DNA from: Porphyra umbilicalis | Taxonomy: Eukaryota > Rhodophyta > Bangiophyceae > Bangiales > Bangiaceae | Assembly (NCBI GenBank): GCA_002049455.2 | Contig: KV918927.1 | Span: forward strand, 100,907-164,906 | Reading direction: 5' to 3' | Length of the DNA: 64,000 bases | In this document: one piece after another, positions 30,690 to 42,351 of the stretch | Layout: every line of letters starts with the position of its first letter | Position numbering within the stretch: position 1 is the stretch's first letter | The notes under the pieces: generated by a model | The model's input: only the letters and a program-made list of their open reading frames with translations | Database searches by the model: none | What the model was told of the DNA's origin: nothing | Translations under genes and position numbers: made by a program

Positions 30690-32880
30690 GTAGAGGATGG
30701 CGTCGGCGGGTGGGACCGGAGCCGCGACCGACACGGCGTCAGGGGGCAGGTGCTTGTCGTCGTTCGGACGGGGGGGTGGCAAGGTAGTTGCCGTGTCGGC
30801 GGAGTTGTCCACCGCCGCCGACGGGGCGGCTGGCGGTAGGTGGTCGTCGTGCGTGCGGCGGGGGGCTGGCAGGTTGGTGGCCGTGTCGGCGGACTTGGTT
30901 AACGCCGCCCAAGCTCGTCTTGCTGACGGCGGGGGGGTTGCACGGTGGTGGCCGTTTCGGTGGAGTCGTGCACCGCCGCCGGCGGGGCGGCCGGAGGCAG
31001 GTGCTCGTCGTGGTTGGGGCGGGGGGGTGGCAAGGTGGTGGCCGTGATGGTGGAGTTGTCCACCGCCGCCGACGGGGCGGCTGGCGGCAGGTGGTCGTTG
31101 TGCGTGCGGCGGGGGGCTTGCAAGTTGGTGGCCACGTCTGCGGACTTGGTCACCGCCGCCCAAGGGGCGGCGGGCGGCAGGTGCTCGTCTTGCTTACGGC
31201 GGGGGGACGGCAAGGTTGTGGCCGTTCCGGTGGAGTCGTACACCGCCGCCGGCGGGGCGGCCGGAGGCAGGTGCTCGTCATGGTTGGGGCGGGGGAGTGG
31301 CAAGGTGGTGGCCGTGACGGTGGAGTTGTCCACCGCCGCCGACGGGGCGGCTGGCGGCAGGTGGTCGTCGTGCTTGTGGCGGGGGGGTTTGCAAGGTGGT
31401 GGCCGCAGCGGTGCAGTTGGTCGCTACCGCCTACGGGGCAACGGGTGGCATGTGCTCGTCGTGGTTGGGGCCGGGGCGTCGTGAGGTGGTGGCTTCGCTG
31501 CAGTTGGCTGCGGCCGCCTTCCGATCTTTTGGTGAGCTGTCGTTGTGAAGTTTAAACTATCTTTCTGTGTTACTTCATAGGCAGATTGTCGCGTGCTTTA
31601 TATTCCTATGTCGGCTTCGTGCCACGCGCCAATAGACAATGTGTTCGCCAGGTGCTCGTTTTGGTTGGAGCTGGGGCTTTGCAAAGTGGTGGTTCCGGCG
31701 GTCGCCGCTGCAGATGGGGCAGCGGGTGGCAGGGGCTAGTCGAGGTTGGGGCGGGGGGGTGGCAAGGTGATGGTAGCGGAGATACAGTCGGTCATCGCCG
31801 CCGACGAGGCGGCGGGGCGCATGTGCTCGTCGTGGTTGTGGCGCAGGGGTGGGATGGTGGTGGCGGCGGCGGTGGCAATGGTCACCGCCGCCGACTGGGC
31901 GGCGGGCGGCATGTGCTTGTCGTGCTTGGGGCGGGTTGGCGGCAAGGTTGTGGCCGCGGCGGTGGATTTGTTCACCGCTGCCGACGAGGCGGAGAGCGGC
32001 AGGTGCTCGTTGTGGCTGGGGTGGGGTGGTGGCAAGTTTTTGGCGGCGGGGGGGAGTTGGATACCGCCGCCGATAGGGCGGCGGGCTGCTGGTGCTCGTC
32101 GTGGTTGTGGCTGGGGGGTGGTATGGTGGCGGTGGTGGCGGTGCAGTCCGTCACCGCCGCCGACGGGGCGGCAGGGCGCACGTGCTCGTCGTGGGTGTGG
32201 CGCAGGGGTGGGATGGTGGTGGCGGCGGCGGTGGCAATGGTCACCGCCGCCGACGGGGCGGCAGCGCGCACGTGCTCGTCGTGGTTGTGGCGGGGGGGTG
32301 GTATGTCGGTGGCGGCGGCGGTGGCAATGGTCACCGCCGCCGACTGGGCGGCGGGCGGCATGTGCTTGTCGTGCTTGGGGCGGGTTGGCGGCAAGGTTGT
32401 GGCCGCGGCGGTGGATTTGTTCACCGCTGCCGACGAGGCGGAGAGCGGCAGGTGCTCGTTGTGGCTGGGGTGGGGTGGTGGCAAGTTTTTGGCGGCGGGG
32501 GGGAGTTGGTTACCTCCGCCGATAGGGCGGCGGGCTGCTGTTGCTCGTCGTGATTGTGGCTTGGGGGTGGTATGGTGGCGGTGGTGGCGGTGCAGTCCGT
32601 CACCGCCGCCGACGGGGCGGCAGGGCGCACGTGCTCGTCGTGGTTGTGGCGGAGGGGTGGGATGGCGGTGGCGGCGGCGGTGGCAGTGTTCACCGCCGCC
32701 GAATGGGCAGCGTGCGGCAGGTGCTTCTCGTGGTTGGGGCGGAGGGGTGGCAAAGTTTTCGCGGCGGGGGGAAGTAGGTCATGGCCGCTGACTGGCCGGC
32801 GGGCAGTAGGAGCTGTTCGCGGTTGGGGCGGAGAGGTTGCAGGGTCGTGGCCTTGCTGCAGTTGGCCGGAACCACCTACC
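30690..32880. repeat. 90-bp minisatellite with higher-order duplication
   Basis: About 22 units of roughly 90 bp share ACCGCCGCCGACGGGGCGGC and GGCAGGTGCTCGTCGTG. Two blocks (about 30690-31490 and 31660-32870) are each followed by a related unique segment: about 31545-31650 and 32890-33005 share TTTAAACTA, CTTTCT, TCATCGG/TCATAGG and GCGCCAAT. So an array-plus-unique module was duplicated. In the first block the units follow a three-unit higher-order period of 250-270 bp. Because units are close to 30 codons, frames stay partly open on both strands, but frame continuity breaks repeatedly. I treat it as non-coding. Confidence 0.85.
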
Positions 32881-33152
32881 GACCTTGTGGTGGGCTGTCT
32901 GTGTGGTGTTTTAAACTACCTTTCTTTGTCACCTCATCGGAAGAGTGTACCGTGCCTATATACTGGTATGGCGGCTGTGTGCGACGCGCCAATGTACAAT
33001 GTGCGGAATGGCGGTCTGTGGGGTGCGCGCTTTCTAGGACACCTGGGGGCGTTCCCGGCGAAGTATCGCGGAAGAGAGCAAGCGAAAGCGAACGCGGGGA
33101 TAGTCGGTCGCGCGCCTGTCTTTCAAAACCTATACAGGTACGTTGGGAGGCT

Positions 33153-33617
33153 ATGGCTCAGAGAGATGTAGAGGGGGCGTCTGCGGGGTTGGCGGTGGCC
33201 GGGTTGGGGGAATGGTGGCGCCGCCGCCGCGACAGGCGCCGTCGAGGGAGACGGGGGGGGGGACACACGCACCGGAAATCAGAGCGCCATAGCGCGGCCG
33301 AACGGGGCAGAGGGGCCTCGAGCCAAGAAGCATGTGAGGCGGTGTGGGGTCGGCGGTCGTCAGCACTGATGCCGTGTGACGTAAGCCTAGACTGCATGGA
33401 GCTATTGAGGGCGGAACGGCGGGGCGGGGCTGATGACGACTGCGGACGGCGCGGCGGGACGGCCGTCGTTATCAATCGAGGCTCTATAGCCGCGGCGGCA
33501 GTGGAGCCGTCCGTAGAGGCTGCAGTGAGAGCCTCCCGTCCGAAGCGAAGAACGGGGTCTCGGGGCGCGAACAGGCCTTCCCAGGACACGTCCAGTCCGG
33601 CCATTTTGCCCTGCTGA
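33153..33617 (+). CDS. Hypothetical basic protein, weak
   Basis: 154 codons from an ATG at 33153 encode an Arg-rich product with no domain. An antisense frame of similar length covers the same DNA, so this is only a possibility. The flanks 32881-33152 and 33618-34246 show no other gene; the latter holds the presumed promoter and leader of the helicase gene. Confidence 0.15.
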   Translation: MAQRDVEGASAGLAVAGLGEWWRRRRDRRRRGRRGGGHTHRKSERHSAAERGRGASSQEACEAVWGRRSSALMPCDVSLDCMELLRAERRGGADDDCGRRGGTAVVINRGSIAAAAVEPSVEAAVRASRPKRRTGSRGANRPSQDTSSPAILPC

Positions 33618-34246
33618 GCACCTCTGAGAGACGGGAAACCGCACTGCTGGCGACCACAGATCGCCGCACGAGACAATTTGTGATCGGGAACTTGACAACG
33701 AGAAGAGAGTGGACGCGCCAATTGGATTATTGGAATTAATAATCCCTGTCAGCTCATGCCTCATTGGTCCACCTGTCGCACGGCTGGCCGATGTCATCAT
33801 CCTGATGCTGAACCGCGCTTTCTGTGGCGCGAAAACGGCCGCCTTGCAGGCCAACGGGCCTTTGGCGTCTGTGAATCGAACTGATACGTGGCGGGCAGCG
33901 CGGCTAGCAAAGCCCTGGCGCCATACCTCGCTTGCACCCGCCCTGCCGCTTGTCACGGGCTGATCTCGCCGCAAGCCGTGGCCGATATACTCTGCCCGCG
34001 TGCCCCCATCCGTCTGCCGCCCCGTTCCTCTCCGCGCTCCGCCGTCCGTCTGCCGCTCTTGTAGGCGCTACTTTCACCTCCCACCCGCCGCAGGCCCTTG
34101 GCCTCCTCACCCCCCTCTCGCTTCCCCCGCATTCACTCGCCCCCTGCTCCTCTGCGTCGCCCTCCCGCGACGCTTTCCGGCTTTCCTTTCCGCCCCCGCT
34201 TTGTTGGAGCCTTCGTGCCCTTCCGCGGACCGTCGTCGCGACCACT

Positions 34247-35740
34247 ATGGCGTTCGACCTCGACATCTCGCAGCAATCGGCCTGGGAGGGCTTTTTGAAG
34301 GGCAAGAACGTTGGGCTGTTTGGACGGGCTGGCAGCGGCAAGTCGGCCGTCATGCAGCGCGCCATTGCCCACGCGCGGCGCCTCCACGGGGCGGACCGCG
34401 TGGGTGTTATAGCGTGGACGACGGCGGCGGCCAAAATGATTGACGGCCACACCCTGCACAAGTTCTTGCGCGTCGGCATTGCGGAGCTGCCAAAGGAGCG
34501 CATTTTGGTGGCCGTCAAGCGCAACGTCTTCATCCGACAGAAGCTCTCCAACACAGCCATCGTCTTCATTGACGAGCTGCCGCTTATTGCGGCGCGGTGG
34601 TTTGTCATCCTCGAGTACGTAATCCGGCAGCTCGCACCGGCTGGCCGGCATGGTCGCCCGTGGGGCGGGTGTCAAGTTGTTGGTACGTTTGCAGTCCCTG
34701 GTCTGTCGAGGAGTCGGGCGGGGGGGGGGACCGGGCGGATGGCCGGACGGAGAGAGTGAGGCGTCCATCCTGGCATATGAACCTGAGGCTTTGGCTCGTC
34801 GACAAGCGTGACTCGACGGCTGCGTTTTGGACACGAACTAACGACGCGTTTCTTGGTGCCCATCCACTTCTGCTCTTCTTGCGCAGTTGGAGGTGACCCC
34901 CTCCAGCTTGGCCCCATTCAAACGAGGCGCACCCTACAGGACCCACCAGTGTACATGTGCCGTATTTTTCGTGATTCCTTCCTCTCGCGGTACGGCTTTC
35001 TGGTCTTCTTGACGGGCTCCCACCGGCAGTCGGGCAACAGCTGGTTCGTCGGCTGTCTCGACCGCGTGCGCAAGGGGGAGGTGACCGACGGCGACCTGCT
35101 CGTCCTCAACGCCACTTCGGAGGGCGTGACAGTCGCCGAGTGGGACGACCGCACGCAACTGTGCGCGCTCAACGTGCATGTCAACGCGTACAACAAGGAC
35201 AAACTGTCGCGGTTGGCCGGCGCCGAGTACGTGTACAAGTGCCGCGACGAGATTGCCAACGACCTGACCCACCCGGCGCGGCGGACATTTGCCCAGAGGT
35301 CCATGCAGGAGGTGGCCCCAGCTGAGGTCGTGCTCAAGCCGGGCGCGGTGGTTTTGTCCACTCGGGAGATGGACGGGGTGGCAACTGCGTCGCAGGGGGT
35401 GGTCAAGGAGTGCCGCGCGACCTCCGTTGTGTGCGACTTTGTCGGCCGGCTGGTGGTGGTGGAGGTCGCCACCTTTGATGTGATGGACAACTGTGGGACT
35501 CGGCTGGCAACCCGCCACGCCATGCCATTGGTGCTGGCCTGGGCTATGACAATTCACCGTGCGCAGGGTGCGAGTCTGAACACGCTTGCCATTGACTTTT
35601 GTGAGCTCAACTGGCGCCTCGAGGGGTTGGTGTACTCTGGTCTATCCCGGTGCCGTTCCCTTGATGGTCTGCTTGTGCGAGGACTGCGCCGTGAGCACAT
35701 CATTGTGGACAGGGATGCGATGCACTTTTATACCCAGTAA
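34247..35740 (+). CDS. PIF1-type DNA helicase, one intron
   Basis: Exons 34247-34682 and 34887-35740 join in phase 1 across a 204-nt GT-AG intron (donor GTACGT) to give 429 residues. Motifs of the PIF1/RecD-like superfamily 1B are complete and in order: Walker A GRAGSGKS (residues about 26-33); Walker B VFIDELP; motif III rebuilt exactly at the splice as VVVGGDPLQLGPI; SHRQ (motif IV region); TIHRAQGASLNTLAIDF; and VYSGLSRCRSLDGL near the C-terminus. PIF1 helicases unwind DNA 5' to 3' and act on G-quadruplexes, telomeres and mobile DNA. This one is compact and lacks the long N-terminal domain of cellular PIF1. It ends 53 bp from the stop of a convergent unknown gene, so it may belong to a mobile element. 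A TATA-like ATATAC lies at about 33984. Confidence 0.85.
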
Positions 35741-35793
35741 ACGGACACCTTCATTGTGTACGACAAACCATCAAAAAGCAACTCGCACAAGGG

Positions 35794-38364
35794 TCACCCC
35801 CCAATATAACGAGCATCCCATAGCACAAGAGACCGATGCGCGAGCTCCAACGAGTCGACAGCGTGTGCTTCCGCCATTGTACTGGGCAGCATCAAGTCAA
35901 TAAAGTGCTGCTTACGAAAGTGGCTGTACGCGGTGCTCTCGTAAAAGGAAGACGTAAAGGGATAGTCGGCGCCCGCCTGGCCGTGCCCAAACACCACGCC
36001 AAACACCTCCACGGCAGGCATTTCATTCAAAACGATGGAGTTCTGCCCCGACTCCTGGCTCCCCGACTCGAGCTCGCGTGCCGCAAGCGCCGCCATATTC
36101 GGCGGCGCCACACGCCACACACAGGCAGTCGCCAGAAAAACAGATCCCTCCTCCAGGGGCGGGCGGTCAAACAAACGGACACGGGGTCTGCGCTGGAAAG
36201 CACAATGGAATAATATAGAAGCACATGAGTCAGTCAAACCGGCCGTAAGTTTCCATCGAACAGACTGGTGGTCATGGTCGCAGGCGCCAACACACAACTC
36301 AAGAAACAACACAATAGCTCAGATGCTGTTCACGTACCCAACGGAGCCTACTGGCCAGGCAATGCGGTAGCCCGACTGGATGGAGCTCATCGGCACGGGG
36401 GTAGGCGATGGGTAGCCCTTCTCAAGGCACAACCGGCTGTCTTGTCCGAACGGGTAGACGGCCTCCTCGCTGCCAGTCTCGATGGCCTCGATAAAGGCGG
36501 TCAGCACGGTCGGGGGTGCGTCCGTTGAATGAAACAGGGTCATTTCCGGATGAAGCTTGGCGGTCGCCACCCGCTTGCCGTCGACCATTAGCACTCGGGC
36601 GCCCACGCGGTCCACCACAGTGGCAGCTGCGGAATCAGCGGAGGGGGGAGTCTCGGTGACAGCGGCCGCTCCCGAACGACTTCCCGTGCCGCCAACACCA
36701 GCCCCGTGGCGCAAGCCACCGCCGTGCGAGCCGCCAGCCCCCGGGCCGCCGCCCCAAAAGCGGCCACCCGCCGAACCGCCACCCCCTGTGCTGCCGTCCC
36801 CCGAGCCGCCGCCCTGACAGCCTCCTCCCCCCGAGAGTCCGCCACCCGAGCCACCGACGCCCAAACCGCCCCCCCCGAGCCGCCTTCCACCAGGCCGCCA
36901 CCCCCCGAGCCGTCTTCCACCGAGTCGCCCCCCCCGAGCCGCCACCCATCGAGGCGCCACCCCCCGCGCCGCTTCCCACCGAGCCGCCACCCGCCGAGCC
37001 GCCTCTCACCGAGCCGCCACCCGCCGAGCCGTCTCCCACTGAGCCGCCACCCCCCGAGCCGCCTCCCACCGAGCCGCCACCGCCCGACCGGCTGCCCCCC
37101 GACCGGATTCCCCCCGACCGGCTTCCCGCAGACCCGCCGCCCGCCGACCCGACGCCCGCAGACCCAACGCCCTCCAACCCACCGGTCTGCAAGCCGCCGC
37201 CCACCGAATCGCCGCCCCCTGACCCGCCGGTCCCCAAGCCGCCGCCCCCCGACCCGTCGGTCTTCAAGCCGCCGCCCCCCGCCCCCCCACCCAACCCGCC
37301 ACCGGCCAGCGCTGGTGACCCCCGCGCCCGCTTTCTGCCCTTCTTCTTCTTTGATGCCGGGGTCGTGCCGGCCCCGTTGGCGTTGACGGAAATCTCCGGC
37401 GCCATGGCGCCGCCAGCGAAGAGGCCCAACAACCACAGAAAGAAGGGGTTGCGCTGGAACTTCATGAGAAGGATGACGGCCAAGTACTCGTCGTTGAGCA
37501 TGATGCTCGACTTCTTGAAGGCCGGGGAGATGAAAGGCGTGGCCTTTCCACGGACGTTGAAGGTGACCGTGGCGCCGCGCGCCGCCTCCGGTGTCAACTG
37601 CAGGTAGGTGTGGTCGACCTTGGCGCGCGCCGTCACGTCCTGCGTCTTCTTCCTCACCAACGTGTCCACAACGAACTTGTACAGCGCCACAAACTCCAAC
37701 AACCGGTTGCGGAATGATTCATCGCGGTGGGGGTGATGCAGCTCCGCCCTCGTCTCCTTCACCATATCATCGGGGATGGCCACGGCTGTGACGACAGCCG
37801 GGGGGGGGCTGACGCGGCTGCGGCCGCGCCCCTTCGGCAGGCAAATGCGCGGCGGGGCAACAGTCAATCCCGGCAAAGCAAAGTCGTGGGAGAGCAGGTA
37901 GTCCGAGCTCCCGGGCGCAACGCTGCTGCCATCGTTCTCGCCGCCCGTGCCTGCACTCGCCGAGCCGCCTCCACTGCCCTCGCCATCAACGCCCTCCCCG
38001 TCACCTCGAGTGGCAGCACCACCAGCGCCTCGGCCAGCTCGAAGCACGCTCGCCCGAGAGCCATGCGACCCGGAGCCCAACGACAGCGCTTCCTGGGACG
38101 CCAAAACAGACGGGTCCCCCAAGAGCGCCCTCGTCCACTCGTCGGCGTCCTCAGTGGCGCCGGCAAGCCACCTCGATCCGTCCGCACAGAGCCCGCCGCT
38201 AGGATCCCCCCCCCCAATGACGCCACCGCCCACGCCGGAACTAGCCGCCCCAGTGCCGCTCGGCCCGCCTCCAGGGGCGACAGGGTCCGCGGCGGTGCCA
38301 CCGACAGTGCTGTTGGCAGCTGCGGCGGCGGCGGTGGCGGCGGCGGTGGCGGCGGCGGTGGCGG

Positions 38365-38395
<31 letters not shown>

Positions 38396-38797
38396 AGCAG
38401 CGGCGGCGGAGCTGCCGCCGCCGCCGCCGCCGCCCACGCCGTTGGATGCCTCGTTTGGAGGCCCGGCGAGTAGCCCAGGACCCCGGCTCTCTCCACGCTC
38501 CTGGTCCAAAAGACGCAAAGCGGAGGAGATGCTGTCCACACCAATGGACACAGCGGACTCGGTCTCGGTGGAGGGGCTACCCTGCTGCGTGCCATCCACG
38601 TAGCCAGACCCAAACAGCAACATGCCACCGGGGGTGTCCACACGGCAAATTGTCGCAGCAAGCAGTACCTCACCGTCAGTGGCCGTCTGTATCTTCATAC
38701 ACGTTTCCTGCAGCATCTGAGCGAGGTGCACAAAGGCATGACTGGAGGAATAGCCGAAGAGGCCAGCGGCCACGGTCACAGACGGAACCACATCCAT
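35794..38797 (-). CDS. Unrecognised Gly-rich protein, frame breaks
   Basis: Starts at the ATG at 38797 (MDVVPSVTVAAGLFGYSSSH). The N-terminal part carries an Ala-run encoded by a GCC/GCN microsatellite (about 38320-38410). A globular middle part follows (ETRAELHHPHRDESFRNRL to SSIMLNDEYLAVILLMKFQ, with a short hydrophobic FFLWLLGLFAG), then a basic KKKKGRKRARG. Next is a long GGGS-type region, and a final globular domain (ATVVDRVGARVLMVDGKRVA). In the GGGS region the natural pattern jumps frame at two 8-C runs (36928-36935 and 36869-36876). A 150-nt GT-AG intron (36188-36337, donor GTACGT) joins the last exon, ending DARYIGG. No family recognised. It converges on the PIF1 helicase. The Gly-rich part resembles a flexible linker, and the basic patch may bind nucleic acid. 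Confidence 0.55.
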
Positions 38798-40111
38798 GGG
38801 GCCCAGGGCGGCAACCCGCACACCTGGCACAAGACCACCCCACGCCCGGACAGCTGGCACCCAGAAAGCACGCCTCACGACTTACGTCGCCGAAAGCCCA
38901 CTGCCCCCCTCCCCAAAGCAACGCAAGAGCCCCAAAGCCGCAGCAACGCCGCAAAAAAAAAGCGGCCTGTCGGCCGCTTGAGAGCCTCACCGGTCGGCTC
39001 CGACGACAGCCGGTGGGCGGAATGCGGTCACACAAAAGCCACTCCGTATGGACTCCAGTGGAGAGGGTGTGCGTGGAGCAAAAGAGGCGCGCGCCGGCGG
39101 GTAGGGGCGGGATAGGGGGGTGCCGGACACGCAGGACGGCAGGGACGCGTCGACGACGGACGTGGCGGCGACGTGTCATGCGTGCCACGGCCCGCGGGCG
39201 GTCCTGCAGCGTGCCACATGTGCCGGAATAGAGGGGTTCAATTGTGCGCTGTAAGGTGATCTCGTGTCCAATAGAAAACGTGGATGAAGGGTTGGATTCT
39301 GTCAGCGTTCCCCAAGGGTTGGATCCAACCCTGGCATTACCTTTGTTGTGGCTGTATGTGCCCCCGTGCGCGCTCGTGGCCATAGAGCCGGCCGGCGTGC
39401 CCGGTGTCAATGCGTCGCCGAGCGCGCCACCGCCCTGAAGGCCAGGGTATTGCACGCACGTGCCTGGAATCGCTGAAAGTGATGGGTTTGATCCGGGACT
39501 GAGGACCGTGTCTGACACTGTATGGGGGCCGCCGTCGGGCAGTCATATCAATTGCACAATTAGGGTGGCCCGTCACGATTCAGGCGAAGTTTAATCGCGC
39601 AAGGTGTACGAATGTACAGGTCACCACTGAAATTGGTGATGCTTCTTCTGCGTCTGTGGGCACCAAACACCAGACTTTGCAACTGCCCTTTGCCCGCTGC
39701 AGGCGACAGTCTCACCTCCACTACCATGCGATCGGCACTTGCCACCAACGGTGCCACATTCCATTCCGCCCGCCGCGGGCATTATGGCATGGAAGACTGC
39801 GAGGCGATGAGGGATGGGCGATGGGAAGAGGTTTTGCCACCCGAAGTGAGGCTATCGAACGCTATGGCCACCCCAGCGAGCAGCAGGCGATGGTGACAAG
39901 CACAGCTCGAGAGATAGATGGCATATCACCGTTTTCTTCCTTCTGTCCTCGCACGAGCCAGCGCACTGCGGCAAAAAGGGTCGGTAGAGCGGGACAGGGG
40001 GACTCCGGCGCGCGTCTTTCGGTCACCACGTCCGTGATCTCGGCCAACGGTCCACATCTCACAGGTTTTTACAGGGTCCTCTCACGTCGCCGCAGCCGCC
40101 CGTGCCTGCGC
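38798..40111. other. Intergenic stretch with repeat copy
   Basis: Contains a repeat (39240-39480) and otherwise only short opposed frames. A plus-strand frame at 39656-40528 overlaps the last exon of the zinc-finger gene in antisense and is rejected. Confidence 0.45.
39240..39480 (-). repeat. Dispersed repeat family, copy C
   Basis: 39395-39475 is the reverse complement of about 590-690, with GCCGGCCGGCGTGCCCGG, GCACGCACGTGCCTGGAAT and the CCCTGAAGGCCAGGG palindrome. 39310-39340 carries the GGTTGGATCCAACC palindrome and a CCTGGCATTACC end shared with copy B. It lacks the roughly 500-bp body shared by copies A and B. Confidence 0.7.
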
Positions 40112-42351
40112 TTACACCCATTGTGCACCGCCGTGCACGGGGTACGACTCCGGGAGGGCCGGCCCGTTAAAGGGCAAACCGCGGCCAGGGCCGCCAACGG
40201 CGCCGTCGCCAAATGTTACGCCGATATACGGTCCGCCGCTATTGCCGCCGCCGCCATAGGCCCCCCCACCGCCGCTGGGGTCATACAAGCCACGTTCGTA
40301 CGCGTCGGGATCGACTCCTGGGTGCAGGTTGCTCTCGTGCTGCGCGCGAAACCATGCACACAAGACATACCCGAGCAAGTGTGCGCCAGTCAAACGAGAG
40401 CCATTGAGGAGAGGTTAGAGATGAGCGCTATCTTGACCTCTCTTGCTGCCTTTCCCGCCCTCGTTGACGCAGAGGGCGACCACAACACAACGGGTCCAAG
40501 CGAGGAGCATGCGCGCGGGCGCCCTTGAGCAAAGTCGAACGTACCTTGTTTCGGTTAAACATCTCCCCAAACATCTTGTTGCACACCCGGCAGGCATGGG
40601 GCTTGCTCTTTTCATGCACGTTGCGATCGTGCACGAAGAGTGTCCACTTTGTGGCAAATGCTATGGGGTCCCCGCGTCCGTCAGAGCCACCCGTACCCGC
40701 GCATCACAGCACAAGTGGCACACAGCAGGCAGCACCAAAGCGCATCGACAGGCACGTTAGTTCCACGCCTGCGCACCCGCGCAACGGGTCCAACACACGC
40801 GCGCGCGGCCGCAGCACGGAGCGAGCGCACCACGCCACCCACCACGGGCCGCCGTCGCCCCCCCCCCCCTCCCCCCCAAACAGATAGAGCACGCCGAAAC
40901 GCACGCTTGCCACACTTCGAGCACTCATGCGGCCGCAGGTGCAGGTGCACCGCATTGATGTGGCGGTGGAGGGAGCCCTTTTGGCCAAACTGACGCCCAC
41001 ACTCGGGGCACTCAAAGGGTTTCGCGGCGGCACCCCCCGCCCTCGCGGCGCTGCCGCGGCCGCCGCCACCCCGGAGGTGGGGTACGTGGCCGGTCTCCCC
41101 GCGCCGCTTGTCAATGGCGGCGCTCATCCACGGGCGTTCGGGGAAGGCGTTGGCGCTGCGGCTGCCACGAGGGGGTGCCGCCACCCAGCCTCTTTGGCTG
41201 CTGGCGAGCGCCTCGTCCGACTGCGAGGAGCGGTGGCAGAGGGCGGCGGCGGCGCCGCCGCCGCCGCCGCTGTGCGCGTCGACGGCCGCGGCGGCGCCGT
41301 GGGGGGCGCCCCAGCCCCACCCGGGGACTCTAGTGGCGGTCGGCGGCTGCGCCGCACCCACAAGACCGCCGCCGCCACCCGCATTCCCTCGGTCATAGGG
41401 CGGGCGGCGGGGCCACACGGTGGCAGTGTCGGCGGCGGCGGCCCCGCGGGTGACCCCACCGCCCGCGGCGGCAAAGCCCTCCCGCGCGCCCGCCGCGTGC
41501 ACACCAGCCCCCGCGACGCCGAACGTCGACGCGAGTGTTGCAAAGCCCGGCAAAGAGGCACCCCGCCGTTTGCCGCCCCCCGCCGCCACCGTGGCCCGCA
41601 CCGGCACTGGCGGGTGCTGGGCGTGCGGCACCACCGCCCACCCGGTCGCCGAACGTCGCACCCGCCCGCTGCTGTCGAGCGGCGGGGCCGACGCGCCACC
41701 ACCCTGTGGCGGCGTCCACGGTGGCGACGGCGCGCCGCGCGCTGCCGTTGCCGCTGGCGCCGCAGTCGCCACCATCCGGCGGCAGGCCGCCGCCGCGCGG
41801 ACCGCATCGGGTGAGGTGTAGGCAACGGGGACGACCGCCGCGTCCTCGGCGGCGGCCGCGTCGGCCGCCCGCGCCAGCGGGGGCGTCCACACAGACCCCG
41901 AGCGGGGCGGGGCAAAGTGCCGCTCGCTCCCAATGCCCAGCTGGCGGAGCGACGGCAGCGGCGGCTCGCGCCCGGCGCGCACCCCCGCCGTACCGGGCGG
42001 CGTCACGGCCATGCCCAGCGGGCGGCGGGTGCCGTCGGACCGCCCTGGGGACGGGCTCCCGAGCGGGCGGTCGCCGGCCAAGGGCGGCCCCCACCCGCCC
42101 GCCACGGCGCCGAGGCCAAACGCGGCGGGGAGCGGCCGCGGGGCGCACCCCCGCGGCGGCGAACGCGCCCCCTGTGGCGACGACAGGGGCGCCGGCGACG
42201 CGTGGGGCGGCGACGCGACGGGCGGCGTGGTCACCGAGGGCGGGAAGAAGAGCGGCGCCGACACGGCGGCGGGTCGGCGCAGCGGCGTGCCTGCCCCGTC
42301 CCCGCGGCGGTCGTCTTCTGTGTCGTCAGAGAGCAACTGGGAGATATCCAT
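40112..42351 (-). CDS. C2H2 zinc-finger protein, three exons
   Basis: Exons 42351-40905, 40660-40545 and 40339-40112 join in phases 1 and 0 across introns of 244 and 205 nt to give 596 residues. The first 460 residues are Ala/Gly/Pro-rich and disordered, starting with the acidic MDISQLLSDDTEDD. Three canonical fingers follow, each C-x2-C-x12-H-x4-H: CPECGRQF...H-INAV-H; CSKCGKPF (the PF created by splicing) ...H-DRNV-H; and CRVCNKMF...H-ESNL-H (histidines supplied by exon 3). Linkers are seven to eight residues and end in the KPHxC/RPHxC style. A Gly-rich C-terminus with Tyr and Asp follows. The protein should bind DNA as a transcription regulator. That all three fingers become perfect only after splicing strongly supports the exon model. 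Antisense frames over this gene are rejected. Confidence 0.85.

Noticed and set aside
30690..32880. CRISPR-like or coding interpretation of the 90-bp array
   Set aside because: No alternating repeat/spacer pattern; whole units are related to each other. Coding frames break repeatedly on both strands.
34247..35740. Helitron interpretation of the PIF1 helicase
   Set aside because: No HUH Rep motifs in or next to the gene, the protein is only 429 residues, and no TC...CTRR-type ends were seen, although a distant Rep part outside the inspected frames cannot be excluded.
38446..39231. 261-codon plus-strand frame
   Set aside because: Antisense over the 5' part of the Gly-rich gene; no domain and no better composition than random.
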